Of a stretch of DNA of 64,000 nt, positions 1 to 11,403 are shown piece by piece. The notes below the pieces were generated by a model. The model was not told the DNA's origin and ran no database searches. It was given only the letters and a program-made list of their open reading frames with translations. Source of the DNA: Cephalopachus bancanus (lineage: Eukaryota > Chordata > Mammalia > Primates > Tarsiidae); assembly GCA_027257055.1 (NCBI GenBank), contig JAPVLO010000045.1:2017501-2081500 (forward strand), given 5' to 3'. A program made the translations under genes and the position numbers. Numbering within the stretch: position 1 is the first letter of the stretch; each line of letters begins with the position of its first letter.

Positions 1-1270
1 GAGATTTGGGCAGGTCATTGAATAAGAGATCTCTGCTCTCTTGGATTGCCTTTAAAAATGAGTACCTGATGTTCAGGTGACGGGAGAGGTACCTCACTCT
101 GAAATGACACTGATCAGCTAAATGCCATTAGCTTATATGGTCCTTGACCCTCTCGAAATGTGAGACTTTGTTCTGTGTAGCAGGGCTGTGGGCAGCAGGG
201 AGAGAGGCACGTGTGGGTGAAGCCCATCACATGTTTGATAAAGGTCATACAAACTTGTTTTTTTCTTAGAGGAATGTGTCTCTAATCTTTGGGACTCCAA
301 GGCCTAAACTCCTAGATAATTATTTATCCTGGGCTGATTGCCCAAGCATTTTGCTCCTGAGATTCCTGTTCTGTCTTCCTCAAAGGAGGCACAGGTTGTC
401 TCCCTGGTCTTGCTCCCGTCTCACTGGGTATTCATCCAAAAGACCACTATCACTTAAATCGCTTAATACTAGTATCCATGTTCAACTAATATCTTCCTTT
501 AAGAGAATTGGTAATTTATAACAGGATTTCTTATCAGGTAATAACTATCTAGGCTTATTTTAAAAATCCTTTCTTGTTGGCATAAATAGCCAAACCCAGA
601 CATGACGGAAGATTAGGTTTCTCTCTAGGCAGGGTTCAGACAGTGTCTTCTTTGTGTTTGGCTCTCTTCTTTTGTAAGATGTGATCAGCAGCCCTGTATT
701 TGGAGGCCTGGGAGGGAAGAGATTAAGTTCTCCTCAGCTGGCAGTCTGAGGGTGTGGCTTTTTAACATTTTGGCTAACAGATGGTGACAAACCAACAGGT
801 GCTCCAAGATCACTGCACCAAGCTTTTTACATCTGCTGGGCGCACACACAGTGTGTGGCTGCCACTTCCCCCACGCCAGCTGGGTCCTTGGCTGCTACCA
901 AGCCAGGCCGCAACAAGGTGCAGAGAGATGGAGGCTGGTGACCTTCAACTATTAACCTACTGATATGGTGTGCTTTAGGGGATAAGCAGGGCAAGAATGC
1001 TTTGCTCTGAATAGGACACAGTGAAAAGAGAAACAAAAGGTGCAGAACCTGAGGTGAAGTGAGGAAGTGGCAGCCGGTTTTGCCAACAAAATAGACTTCT
1101 CAGGATTTGACAGCTTCTCTCATTAAGGCCAGAGATGTTCACTTTTAGCAAGGACATTGCCCTATCTTTATTGCTGTCCTGGAAAATGTTTTTGATGCCC
1201 TAAAAAATGTCCAATGGAAACAGCCCAGAGAATCCTTGAGACACAGTCTGCTTTGCAACAGTAACAGCTA
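1..1270. other. Unique, no gene seen
   Basis: No repeat family or gene was recognised. The open frames here are short, overlap on opposite strands and match no family I know. Base composition is ordinary for non-coding mammalian DNA. Confidence 0.5.
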
Positions 1271-1274
1271 GTCT

Positions 1275-1425
1275 TTAGCATGCCTTATGTATACAGTGCT
1301 GTGCCTGAATTATCTCATTGCGTTCTTACAGGTTTATAGGGCAGGCACTGTTATTGCCGTTTTACTGAAGAGAAACCAAGGCACAGGAGGCTAAGTGATT
1401 TACAACTGGAAGAGAACAGAGGCAG
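1275..1425 (-). repeat. MIR relic
   Basis: Read on the minus strand this resembles a MIR SINE core. On the plus strand the diagnostic order is a TTATCTCATT-type segment, then a GGCAGGCACTGTTATTGCCGTTTTAC segment, then GAGAAACCAAGGCACAGG. The copy is strongly diverged, as expected for a mammal-wide repeat. Confidence 0.6.
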
Positions 1426-1439
1426 TACTTACTGATTCA

Positions 1440-1510
1440 ACATTAAACACGTTTATTGAAATTCTACTATGTGCCAGGCACAGGCTTATGTGCCAACTCC
1501 CCAAACCAAG
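1440..1510 (+). repeat. L2 3'-end fragment
   Basis: The stretch reading TTTATTGAAATTCTACTATGTGCCAGGCACAG matches the common L2 3'-end phrase (TTTATTGAGCACCTACTATGTGCCAGGCAC). It is a short, old fragment directly after the MIR relic. Confidence 0.55.
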
Positions 1511-1675
1511 TAGTTCTGACTCCAAGACACCTGTGTTGAACAGCTATGTGGAACAGACAGGAATTAACTTATTTTAGACCTCTGTCTGCCTGAAGCTGTA
1601 GAGAGGAAAAAGGTACTTGAAGTTACCAGGAGTTGCAACTTCATGTATTAACTCCATCTAGAAAAGGTTGGGTGT

Positions 1676-1680
<5 letters not shown>

Positions 1681-1714
<34 letters not shown>
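1681..1714. repeat. (TG)n microsatellite
   Basis: About 17 uninterrupted TG units, preceded by an imperfect GGTGTGGG stretch. Confidence 0.95.
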
Positions 1715-1718
<4 letters not shown>

Positions 1719-1729
1719 GTGGTTTGATT

Positions 1730-2750
1730 GTTGAATTTATGTCACATAAAAGAAGGTTGTACTCCCTTGCCATTTTACTAATTCTGATCATTAATCTTGT
1801 TAAAAGCTAAGATTTTGAGACTAAAGCATTGTCTCTCCTATATCCTGATTTTTACAGTTGAGGAAAATTACTCACAGAACTATCTCCTGGGGTTCTGCAG
1901 CTCTGTGATATCAAACTGGGACTGGAACTCCAATTTCTTCATTTTCTACCCTTGATTCAAATCTATTTTTTTCCACACTAGATTGCTTCATTTCCATTTC
2001 CATGTGTTTCATGCTCATCTCTGTAAAGGATTTGAGAAAATTGTTGTAACAGGCTGGCTGCCACCTCCAGTCTCAGCTGTCAACCTTATGCCTGTTGAGT
2101 GAGGAGCAAACACAGTAGAGCCATGTTTAGCCATCCGGGGAAGGAGTCACTAACCTGGGTGACCTAACAGAACTGAATTCAAGAGAAGGGTCAAAAGATA
2201 CAACAGGATGAGCTGACATAGGAAAAGGAAGAGTGAATTAGAAGGGCTAGTCCAGAAACCTGAGGGTTATTTATTTTAAGAAAGACTATATCCTGGGTCT
2301 GACTGGCAGCAAGAAGTCAGAGTCAAAGTGCTTGACCTCAAAAGCACCACAAGCTCTTAAAATAATTACAGCCATAGCAGAAAGAATACTTAGACTCATT
2401 GACATACACCTGCCTCAATCATAATTTGCTGAGGAATTGGAGAAGTTCTGAGCCATTGAGCAAGAGCATAGCCTTGATGCTTTGCAGATATGAAGAGCAG
2501 GAAAATCAGGGGAAGCAGAGGAAGGGGCTTTCAGGACTGGAAGCCATTGTGATCATAGCTCCTCCATAGTCAGACTCTGCAGCAAACAACTTCACAGAGA
2601 TGTGACTCAGCAGTATGAATTTGGGGCTCTTGTCCGTTGTGGTCCCTACTTATTCCCATAAAACGGTTGGACTTCCTGGCACCAAGTAGAGGCTAAATGT
2701 ATGTGTTAAATGGATAATAAGATGCTGCTTTTCAGCATGAAGTGTGTACC
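1730..2750. other. Mostly unique, no gene seen
   Basis: A possible MIR-like minus-strand segment lies near 1850-1960, but it is too diverged to call. Otherwise nothing recognisable. Confidence 0.45.
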
Positions 2751-2751
2751 T

Positions 2752-2890
2752 TGGCCAGGTGTGGTGGCTCATACCTATAATCTCAGCACTTTGGGAGGCT
2801 GAGGCAAAAGGATTGCTTAAAATCAGGAGTTCAAGATCAGAATTAACAAAACAGTGAGACTCTGTCTCTAATATAAAAAAAATTTTTTTT
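2752..2890 (+). repeat. Free left Alu monomer (FLAM-like)
   Basis: The segment starts with GGCCAGGTGTGGTGGCTCA and continues through a left-arm body to GTGAGACTCTGTCTC, then an A/T-rich tail. There is no right monomer. The divergence and single-arm structure suggest an old free left Alu monomer rather than a broken modern Alu. Confidence 0.75.
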
Positions 2891-3049
2891 TAAATGTGTA
2901 TCAGACATTTCAGTCTTAAAGAATTTTAAACAGTGACCATATTGACAAGTTAGTTAAAATTTATAGTGGCCAATGTTTGCTGTTTAGGAATCACCAGAAA
3001 CGTGATGCTTAGTAGCCAAGAAACCAATGTTAATAAAAGTCATAGTTTT

Positions 3050-3382
3050 TTTCTTTTCTTTTTCTTTTTTTCTTTCTTTTTTATTTTATTTTTTTATTTT
3101 TAGATACAGGACCTCCCTCTGTTGCCCAGGCTGGAGTGCAGTGGTGTGAGCATTACTCACTGTAACCTCAAACTCCTAGACTCAAGGAATGCTCTTACTT
3201 CAGTCCATGAGTAGCTAGGACTACAGGCATACGCCACCATTCCTGGATAATTTAAAAAGTTTGTTTGTAGAGATGGAGTCTTGTTATATTGTCCAGGCTG
3301 GTCTCGAATTCCTCAAGTGATCTTCCCACCTTGGCTTCCCAAATTGCTGGGATTTCAGGCATGAGCCACTGTACCTGGCCCA
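3050..3382 (-). repeat. Old Alu, antisense
   Basis: A T-rich stretch (A-tail on the other strand) is followed by GTTGCCCAGGCTGGAGTGCAGTGG, a second arm, and finally CTGGGATTTCAGGCATGAGCC. Both arms are present. It is more diverged than the younger Alus of this window and is AluJ-like. A short near-repeat (CATAGTT at the left, CATAGCT at the right) may be the remains of the target-site duplication. Confidence 0.85.
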
Positions 3383-3389
3383 TAGCTCC

Positions 3390-4945
3390 TTTAAGTAAGA
3401 AAATGTCTCCTGGTAAAATTTGTTTAATTTTTTTGCTGCTTTTCTAAAAGACTAAGGATTTAGAAATATCATTCAAAAATCTATAAAATAATTTTTGATT
3501 GAGGCCAAAAACATTAGATTCTTACTTGTTTATTTTTTTTTTATCAAGTCCAGATATGAGTAAAAACACACTTATGATATTAATATTCCTTTACACATAC
3601 ATGTCAAAAGCAGTTTGTCTAATCAGAGACTACACTTGTGTTTATCTATCTTATTCCTGACTTCCTGGGAACTTAGATGTCTAACGTGGGCACACAGCCT
3701 TACCAGAGAACCTCACCCCATGACAGAGCTCTAAGTTACGTGGATGGTTTGGTACTTGTTTGTTGACTGCTGATCTTACAGCCTGGTAGGTTTTTCAAGT
3801 GTAGTGGAATGGAAAACTCAGTTACTCTTGACTCAAACTAAATAGTTATCTATCAAACTGTGAGTCCCTCTCTGCTCTGTGGGTGTATTTAAAATTAGGA
3901 AGAACACAGCAGCCACTTGTCTTAGCGAATACAGTGACTTGCCTTGGGCCACACAAGAGCAGCCAGGCACATTGCCAACTCTGACAGCGATGGCGGGTTC
4001 TGGGGCATAGACTCAGGGAGCCTCATTTCGAGTGTTAGATGGATCTTTGAGCAGTGCACGTCGGCATAAATAGCAAAAAGATCCCCACAATAGTATTAAC
4101 CCCACAGCTAAGATTAGCTGAGAATGTTTTCGATCTTCACAGTCATAATCTGCTCCTCAGGTGAAAACTGAGCACCAAATGCCAGGACACTGTGAGAACA
4201 GGTGTACCAACCTCTGCCTGGGACTTGGGGAGGGGAAGTAATGAGCTAAGAATGGCCAAATCAGAAGTTCCTAGGTAAGTAAGCTCTTAAACAAGTACGC
4301 CTGGACTTATGAAGCTTGAAAATGCCCTCTTTGGCATGCTGCCTACAATACAGTCTCACATAAAGAGGCACTTCATAAAGTGTTTCATGGAACGTTATCC
4401 CCCAAGATGTCCCATGCAAAAGTCACATACCATATCCCACTCCAGCACGGGAGCATGTGAAAGACTCAGAAACATCCTGTAGTAAAACACTCTGTTTAGC
4501 ACACCACTTCGCTAAGTATCTGGCCAACAAGCTATTTTCATGCAATTACCTTTTAACATCTTTCAAAATAGTTTTCAGTTGTACACACTTTAGGAAACAC
4601 TGATCTAAACAGCAATTCAGATATAGCTAACATATTACAGAAACTAAAATGCAGCATTCCTGAAACTTATAAAGGTGCATTTATATAAAAACCCTGGCCT
4701 CCCCTGGGGTAGTGGAATTTAATATTCCTTCTTGCTATTTTGCTGTCCTTCAAATCTGTGGATATTAGCTTAGGTCCAATACTTACACAAGTCAATTGCG
4801 TTTTTTCTTATGGATTTCACTAAAAGACCATTGCAGTAAAATACTCTTATTGAAGCACAGAAGTTCTGGTCCTAATGTTAAGGGAACATGGAAATCCAGC
4901 CAGCAAAATGCAGTAGTCTACTTATATAAGAACTTGACAGGATAA
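3390..4945. other. Unique, no gene seen
   Basis: No gene or clear repeat was recognised. This is the left flank of the sense L1. Confidence 0.45.
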
Positions 4946-4947
4946 TT

Positions 4948-5310
4948 GGGGGGGACGTGGCAAGATGGCGACGGGGCAACCCGGTGTCTGAAGCCCTCTG
5001 CAAGGGAGATCTGCAGTGGGTCTCTGACTCTCGCCCCAGGGGGCTGGGGACCCCAGCATTGCAGCCTGCTCTTCAGACAGAGCTCGGCCATTGCCACCGC
5101 TGGAACATCGCAACGACTGGACAGTTTTACCGCATTGCACTGTCCCGCCACCGCCGCAGCCCCTCCCCCCGCCGGCACTCCCGTCACCACCACCGCCGCC
5201 ACCACCGCTGCCGCCGCGGCCTCTGGGACGGGTAGCTCATCACAACCCGGCCCGAGGAGATCCACACCAAACCGCTTCAGGGAAGATCTGCTGGGATTGC
5301 TGCCACCTCT
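4948..5310 (+). promoter_or_regulatory. L1 5'UTR, CpG-rich internal promoter region
   Basis: The L1 5' terminus carries CAAGATGGC at 4961-4969, the motif that YY1 binds near the 5' end of human L1 and that sets the transcription start. The next 350 bases are rich in CpG and CCG units (densest about 5145-5225), typical of an L1 internal promoter. Promoter activity is inferred from family knowledge, not shown by the sequence. Confidence 0.65.
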
Positions 5311-6347
5311 CCTGCGTCCAAGACTGTCCTGCCCGCCCGGCATGGGGCTCCTGTTGCCTGCTCGGAGGCAGGCAGCCATCTTGTTCCTGTCCGGCCCCAC
5401 CCACTCTGGGGTGAGCAGATAAGACAGCATCACCTGCTGGCGATTCAAGGTAACAACACCAAAACGGGAGAAACAAGCTTGATAAAGACATAGACCAAAC
5501 TTCTGAACCGAGGTTAATCTGAATTGTCCTTCACAGCAGATCAGGGGAACTGACCCTAACTGCAAACTAATTTACCAGCTTGAAAAGAAAACTAGAAATC
5601 AGACCTGAAAGGACATTGGACTTAAACGAAATGTCTCAGAGTGTGCTTCATTGATTCTATTAGTTTAATGACTTAATTATATTCCTATTGTATTATTCCC
5701 TTTTTTCTCTTTTCCTTTTCCTTTTCTTCTCTTTTCTTCTGTCTGTAAACCATGTCTTTGTATAGAGGAACAGCACACTAATAAGGTGGTTGGATAGCTG
5801 GTATGTTAGCATCACTATATGTTTTATTTTTGTTTGTATGAGAGTTGGTTCGACTGTAGCTGTGGTCTATTGTTTTTATCTGTTTCAGTATAAGCCTCTC
5901 TCTCTATTTGTTGGCACACTCGTTTGTTTCCCCCCTTACTCTTCTATCTCTCCACTTCCCTCTTCAACCCACTATCTGCTCCATTCTCTCCCCTCTGCAA
6001 ACCACATTTTATTTCAGGGAGTAAACCTACAGTTCCACTGCACGGACAGATTCCAGGGCAGTGGGAAGTGGGTTCCACAATATCCACACACCTGTCAGAG
6101 ATTACCAGGACCTGCAGACAGATTCTGAATCACAGCTCTCCCCTTAAGTACATCTCAAAACTGCAAAAAGGACCACCTTCAACCTACAGTGCAACTTCAG
6201 AATTGAACAAAGTAAGAGGACATGCATAAAGAATAGGAGATTGAACAAACAGAAGTAAAACCAATCCCTTTACCCCTGAATAACAGAATTAAAGAAGATG
6301 GTGACGTGGAGGGAGGGAAAAAGTAGGGAGGGGGAAAAACCGCACAA

Positions 6348-7229
6348 ATGAAGAAAAACCAAAAGAAGAATATAGGTCTTACACAGACCCCTGGGAGATC
6401 AGACAATGAGAAAGCAGATTCTGGAACACAGACAATGAAGAGTCCCCAGAATGACTGGTCACATGCAACAAACCCAGATATCAAGACATTAATGGAGAGA
6501 ATTAAAAAAATTGAAGAGAAACAAGAGGAAAATAGGAAGGAGCTGATGTCAGAAATGACAGTAGTAAAGAATACTGTGATGGAAATGAACAACAGACTAA
6601 TAAGCATGGAAAGCAGAATCAGCCAAGCAGAAGAAAGAATCTCAGAGCTCGAAGACCAAAACACAGAACTAACCCAAAGTGTCAAAAGCATAGAAAAGAA
6701 GCTCAAAAAGACAAAACAAAACCTGCAAGAGATGAATGATCACTTCAAGAGACCAAACCTAAGAATAATTGGGCTTCCTGAGGCAGAAAGAGAAACAGAA
6801 GCCACACTGGAACAAGCATTTCATGAAATCATTCAAGAAAACTTCCCTCATCTCATTAAGGATGAAAAAATTCAAACACAAGAGATTCAGAGAACCCCTG
6901 CAAGACAACAAACGAGAAAACCAACTCCCAGACACATAATAATTCGCCTAAACAAAGTAGCTATGAAAGGAAAAATCCTAAAGGCATCAAGAGAAAAATG
7001 CCAGACTACCTACCAGGGAAAACCAATTAGAACAGCAGCAGATTTATCCACAGAAACCCTTCAGGCCAGGAGAGCCTGGAGCCCTATCTTCAAAGTTCTA
7101 AAAGAGAAACAATTTCAACTAAGAATAACCTACCCAGCCAAACTAAGCTTCATTAGTGAGGGAGAATTGAAATCTTTTCCAGACATCCAATCCCTAAGAA
7201 CCTATGCTGCCACCAGACCACCTCTATAA
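6348..7229 (+). CDS. L1 ORF1 protein (293 codons, C-terminus cut short)
   Basis: ORF1p is the RNA-binding chaperone that trimerises and coats L1 RNA. Residues 1-40 are a variable, basic and polar N-terminus. Residues about 42-130 form a heptad-rich coiled coil. The RRM starts near residue 135 (RPNLRIIGLPE) and includes QENFP and QRTPARQ. The C-terminal domain follows from about 230 (LSTETLQARR) with the conserved YPAKLSFISEGE at 262-273. The family protein normally runs about 30 residues further. Here a TAA at 7227-7229 ends it, and about 27 in-frame codons resume directly after, ending at a second TAA near 7310. L1 copy 2 reads through this site, so the stop is probably a mutation. The start is the first ATG of the frame, and the same MKK(N/S)QKK start is seen in copy 2. 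Confidence 0.88.
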   Translation: MKKNQKKNIGLTQTPGRSDNEKADSGTQTMKSPQNDWSHATNPDIKTLMERIKKIEEKQEENRKELMSEMTVVKNTVMEMNNRLISMESRISQAEERISELEDQNTELTQSVKSIEKKLKKTKQNLQEMNDHFKRPNLRIIGLPEAERETEATLEQAFHEIIQENFPHLIKDEKIQTQEIQRTPARQQTRKPTPRHIIIRLNKVAMKGKILKASREKCQTTYQGKPIRTAADLSTETLQARRAWSPIFKVLKEKQFQLRITYPAKLSFISEGELKSFPDIQSLRTYAATRPPL

Positions 7230-7385
7230 GAAACACTTAAGAAAGTACTGAACACAGAAGAAAAAGAAAAAAGAACAACAGCATTCTTCACAAGAGTACA
7301 GGCAAAAGATTAAAAACACACGTGAACCAGCTCCAAAACCCAAAGAAAGACAACAAATAAACAGGAACAACTCTGTAAGAACCTT

Positions 7386-8468
7386 ATGACAGGGATCAAC
7401 TCTTGCATTTCAATTATTAGCCTAAATGTGAACGGACTAAATGCACCACTGAAAAGACATAGATTGGCAACATGGATAAAATATCATCAGGCAACAATCT
7501 ATTGCCTTGAAGAGACTCACTTCACTAGAAAGGACACCCACAGACTCAAAATAAGAGGATGGGAAACAAACTTCCAGGCGAACGGAATACAAAAGAAAGG
7601 AGGAGTAGCCATCTTAATTTCAGACAAGATACCCTTCAAACTATTAAAAATCAAAAAAGATACAGAAGGCCACTACATAAGGATAAAAGGCTCAATCCAT
7701 CAACAAGAAATATCTATCCTAAACATATATGCACCCAACATAGGTGCGCCAACTTTCATAAAGCAACTTCTTGGAAAACTAAAGAAAGATATTGACTCTA
7801 ACACTATCATAACTGGGGACTTTAATACCCCACTCACAACCCTAGACAGATCATCAGGACAAAAAATCAGCAAGGAGATCTGGAACCTCAATGTGACTTT
7901 GGACCAAATGGACTTAATTGATACCTACAGAACACTCCATCCAAAGACCACAGAATACACATTCTACTCATCACCACATGGAACATATTCTAAGATCGAC
8001 CACATACTCGGCCATAAATCAAGCATAAGCAAATTTAAAAGGACCGAAATTCTACCAAACACCTTCTTGGACCACAGTGGAATAAAAATAAACATTGACA
8101 CCAACAAAGTCCCCCCAAAACCCACAAAGACATGGACACTAAACAGCATGATGCTAAACAACTCCTGGGTCAACGATGAAATCAAAACAGGGATCAAAAG
8201 ATACCTGGAAACAAATGAAAATGAAGAAACATCTTACCAAAATCTCTGGGATGCCCTGAAAGCTGTAGTAAGAGGGGAATTTATATCCCTACAAATGCAC
8301 ATGAAGAAAATGGAAGGATCACAAATTAACAGCCTAACAAGCCACCTAAAGAAGCTGGGAAAGCAAGACCACAAAAACCCTAATTTCAGCAGAAGAATCC
8401 AGATCACCAAAATAAAAGCCCAAATCCAGGACATAGAAGACAGAAAGATAATACAAAAAAATGAATGA
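7386..8468 (+). pseudogene. L1 ORF2, endonuclease domain (truncated)
   Basis: ORF2p provides the nicking endonuclease and reverse transcriptase for target-primed reverse transcription. The frame starts ATG-Thr-Gly as in human L1, and residue numbering matches human ORF2p exactly. The APE-type endonuclease residues are all present: N14 (LNVNG), E43 (EETH), D145 and N147 (GDFN), D205 (KIDH) and H230 (DHSG). Residue 42 is Glu instead of the usual Gln. After about residue 350 the frame is lost in an A-run near 8450 (consensus continues [13 protein letters not shown], visible in another frame at 8459-8495). The RT and Cys-rich domains are absent because the element ends at about 8560. The fragment cannot move itself. 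Confidence 0.88.
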
Positions 8469-8560
8469 AACAAAAAGCTGGTTCTTCGAAAGGGTAAACA
8501 AGATTGATGATCCCCTAGCTAGACTGACCAAGAAAAAACGAGAAAAAAACCAAACCAAAG

Positions 8561-8686
8561 TAGGTGGCTTTTACTATTTTGAGGTATGTTCCCTGTATGC
8601 CTAGATGTTCAAGGGTTTTTATCAAGAAGGGGTGCTGTATTTTATCAAAAGTTTTTTCTGCATCTAATGATATGATCAAATTGCTG
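8561..8686 (-). mobile_element. Inverted L1 ORF2 (RT) fragment
   Basis: On the minus strand this encodes RT motif A and its surroundings ([12 protein letters not shown], then [16 protein letters not shown]). It matches 36342-36464 of L1 copy 2 closely. It abuts the sense L1 at 8560 and then runs straight into an older repeat. No tail or target-site duplication was found. Confidence 0.85.
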
Positions 8687-9560
8687 TAAAGCAGGTGGCT
8701 TAAAACAACAGAAATATATTCTCTCATAGATCTGGAGGCCATAAGTCCAATACAAGGTGTTCACATGTTTGGTTTTTCTGGGGGGTTTGAGGGAGAATTT
8801 GGTCCATGCCTGTCAGCTTATAACAGCTGCCAGCAACCGTTGACTTGCCTTGGCTTGTGGCTACTTCACATCCATTTTGTATTTTCATGACTGCACAATG
8901 ACATCTTCAAGCAGCTTCATATTTTTCTAGGGAAAGGTATTTCAACTGATAAATAGAAGTGACAACTGTAGCTGATAAGCTATGCCAGCCAAGTGAATGA
9001 CCCTTCTGAGACATGGTACCTGAAGAGAGGCCTGCCTTCCCCAGGTGTGAGGACCAGCAATATAATTTGCAGGGCCCTGTACAAAATTAAAATAGAGGGC
9101 CACTGTTAAAAAAATTATTAAAATTTTCAATAGGGCAGCATCAGAGCATTAAACTAAGCTTTGAGACCTTCTAAATGTGGAGCCCTGTGGGACTACTCAG
9201 GGCCTATAAAGTCAGCACTACAGGTGGTCTACATGAAGCTTAGCACCTGGCTTGTAGAACAACAACAAAGAGATGTTGGTAGAAAAGATCTCTTACCTAA
9301 GTCAGCACATTCTCCAGTCTCTTCCTCCATCTTCACATCGCCTTCTCTGTGACTGTGTCTCGATTCTCCCTCTGCTTTTCTCTTATGAAGATATCTGTCA
9401 TAGATTTAGGTTCTTCCCTCAATCTAAGATGATCTCATCTTGAGATGTTTAACCTAGTGACATCTGCAAAGACCTTTTTTTTCCAAACAAGGTCATGTTC
9501 ACAGGTTTCGGGGGGATCAGACAGACATATTTTTGTGGGGCCACCATTCAACCTACTGTA
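8687..9560. repeat. Old interspersed repeat(s), family not assigned
   Basis: The segment begins GGTGGCTTAAAACAACAGAAATATATTCTCTCA and ends with GTGGGGCCACCATTCAACC. I recognise these phrases as parts of a common old mammalian interspersed repeat, but I cannot name the family with confidence. A second repeat-like piece (about 9030-9240, with GCAGGGCCCTGTACAAAATTAAAAT) appears to sit inside it. Confidence 0.5.
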
Positions 9561-11385
9561 CTGTCTGTTTGGCCTTGAATTGTCACTTAATATTGCTCAA
9601 TCTTAGTTTTCACTGTTTATACAGTGGACATTATTAAAATGCCTATTATAAAACTTCTATGAGGGTTAGAGTATCTGATATTATTATTATATAGAGTTCT
9701 TACTGTTTTTTTCTCAGTGTTTACTGCACAGATTCATCACTTACACTAATGAAGTAAATATGAATCTCTTCTGATGTATGCTATATACTGTTGGTGACTT
9801 CAGCTGCCTGTCAATAACTAAGGATAGCATTAACCCTTCCCAGATAAGAAGGTAGAGTTGTATAGCCTACTTTGACTCCAGGTAAGAAAAGAACAATTTT
9901 GAGGCCAGAAGTTAGCTTGAAATATGTATCCCCCTTCCATGAAAATTACTGTCTACAGTCACTTTCTACATACACTTTCACATGTCTTTCTGGACTGACG
10001 TTACCACAGCACCCCGGAGCTTGGGAGTAAGCTATTAAGGAGTTCACTTAACAGTATTTAGTGTTCATTCAACAACTCCTTCTGTGTCTGTTTGCTGAAA
10101 GAAGATACTATAAATCCAAGTGTTACTGGAGAGCAAGAAAGTTGTCACAGTAGGAAGTCTATCGGGTTTAGATTTTGTATTTATAGCATGGAAGAGAAAA
10201 TTCAATTCATACCAGTTCAAACAATAAAAGGTATTTATTGTCTAATGCAACTGGAAAGTAGGGAGAACCTCAGCACTGAATGATTCAGTGCTCAAAAATG
10301 TCTTACAATATCTGAATTTTTGAAAATTGTGTCTGTTCTATCTTCCAGGGAGTTACCGTCATGCAAAAGTGGCCATGCTCTCTTCCATAGTAGGAAAATG
10401 AATGAAGTAGTTCCTATGTTTGATCTGAAATTCCTATCATCACATAGAAGAGGGAGAACATGAAAGTGAACTTCTAGTTGGTTTCTGAAATGAGTAAGAA
10501 ACCACATGAAACTCTCCCTTATGTCTAACGCACTGTAATTGGATTTTACGCCCATTCCTGAACCAGTCCCATTAGACTATTTCCACATTACAGTGTGACT
10601 TTGGCCTGAATTACCTAGACTGGTTCATTGTGACATGGAAAGGATGGCACCTCTGCGGCTGTTGGTGTGAATCAGCGCTGAGTGCTAATCTGATGTTTTT
10701 GTCCCTGAAGTTAAAGTCAGCATAGTGATATGTTAGTTTCTAGTAATGTTCAGCAACTTTGTTAGGCACTCAGGTTTCACCAAAGTTGCAAATTAGCTTT
10801 ATAGAAAAAGAAGAGAGGGTCAAGACTTAACAGTGAAGAGGAAAGAGTTAACAATTTTTTCATGAAAATAATTATAAAGCGGGACCATGGACTTGCAGCT
10901 GAGTAAGGAGGAAAGAGATAATATGACAAACTGGGGATACTGATGAAATAGTAGTTTTTATAAACTGAAAGTCTCAGTGAGGTCAGAGGAATGTTTGAGA
11001 GTGAGAGAACTTGAAGGTAGGGTACAAACAGCAGCATACTTGCCATGTAAGAGATAAGTAATGACCAGGTCAAGTGGTTATGGTGGGATACAGAAAAATA
11101 CCCCTGGATGGGAGCAGACCATGTGATGGTGGGCAGTCTGGGTCCTCCATTGGGGTTTCACTGGGAGTCTCTGCAGTGTGGTGCAGTGAGGTGGTGAGCT
11201 GGTCGAGGGACAGTGTAGCCTGAAGCACCAGATGTTGAGATGGCCTCACTCTCCCTGTGCTCTGAATAGGGAAGTGCACAAAAGCAGAAGAGTCCACTTC
11301 TGCGGGGTGCAGCCAACAAGAACAGGTGACTTTCTCTATGTCCACACCAAGTATATTCAGCTGGACCATAGCATAACTTAAATAA
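9561..11385. other. Unique, no gene seen
   Basis: No repeat or gene was recognised. Short open frames on both strands (for example 10292-10555 and 11070-11369, minus) show no domain I know. Confidence 0.45.
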
Positions 11386-11403
11386 TTAGGTCCTGATGTT
11401 TTT

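Larger units (their letters stand above)
4948..8560 (+). mobile_element. L1 copy 1, 5' half (5'UTR, ORF1, ORF2 N-terminal third)
   Basis: The element begins with a G-run and the sequence GGCAAGATGGCG. It then has a GC-rich 5'UTR of about 1.4 kb, an ORF1, a short inter-ORF spacer and the start of ORF2. It stops abruptly inside ORF2 near codon 390, just after a lysine/arginine-rich stretch. No L1 3'UTR or poly(A) follows. Instead, a short piece of ORF2 from about 0.5 kb further downstream in the L1 map follows in inverted orientation. I found no clean target-site duplication, consistent with loss of the 3' end by a later rearrangement. Of the three L1s that keep a 5' end here, this is the best preserved in ORF1 and the endonuclease. 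Confidence 0.93.

Noticed and set aside
4946..5422. 158-codon sense open frame in the L1 5'UTR
   Set aside because: Upstream of ORF1 and in a GC-rich region where open frames are expected by chance; proline/alanine-rich with no family match.
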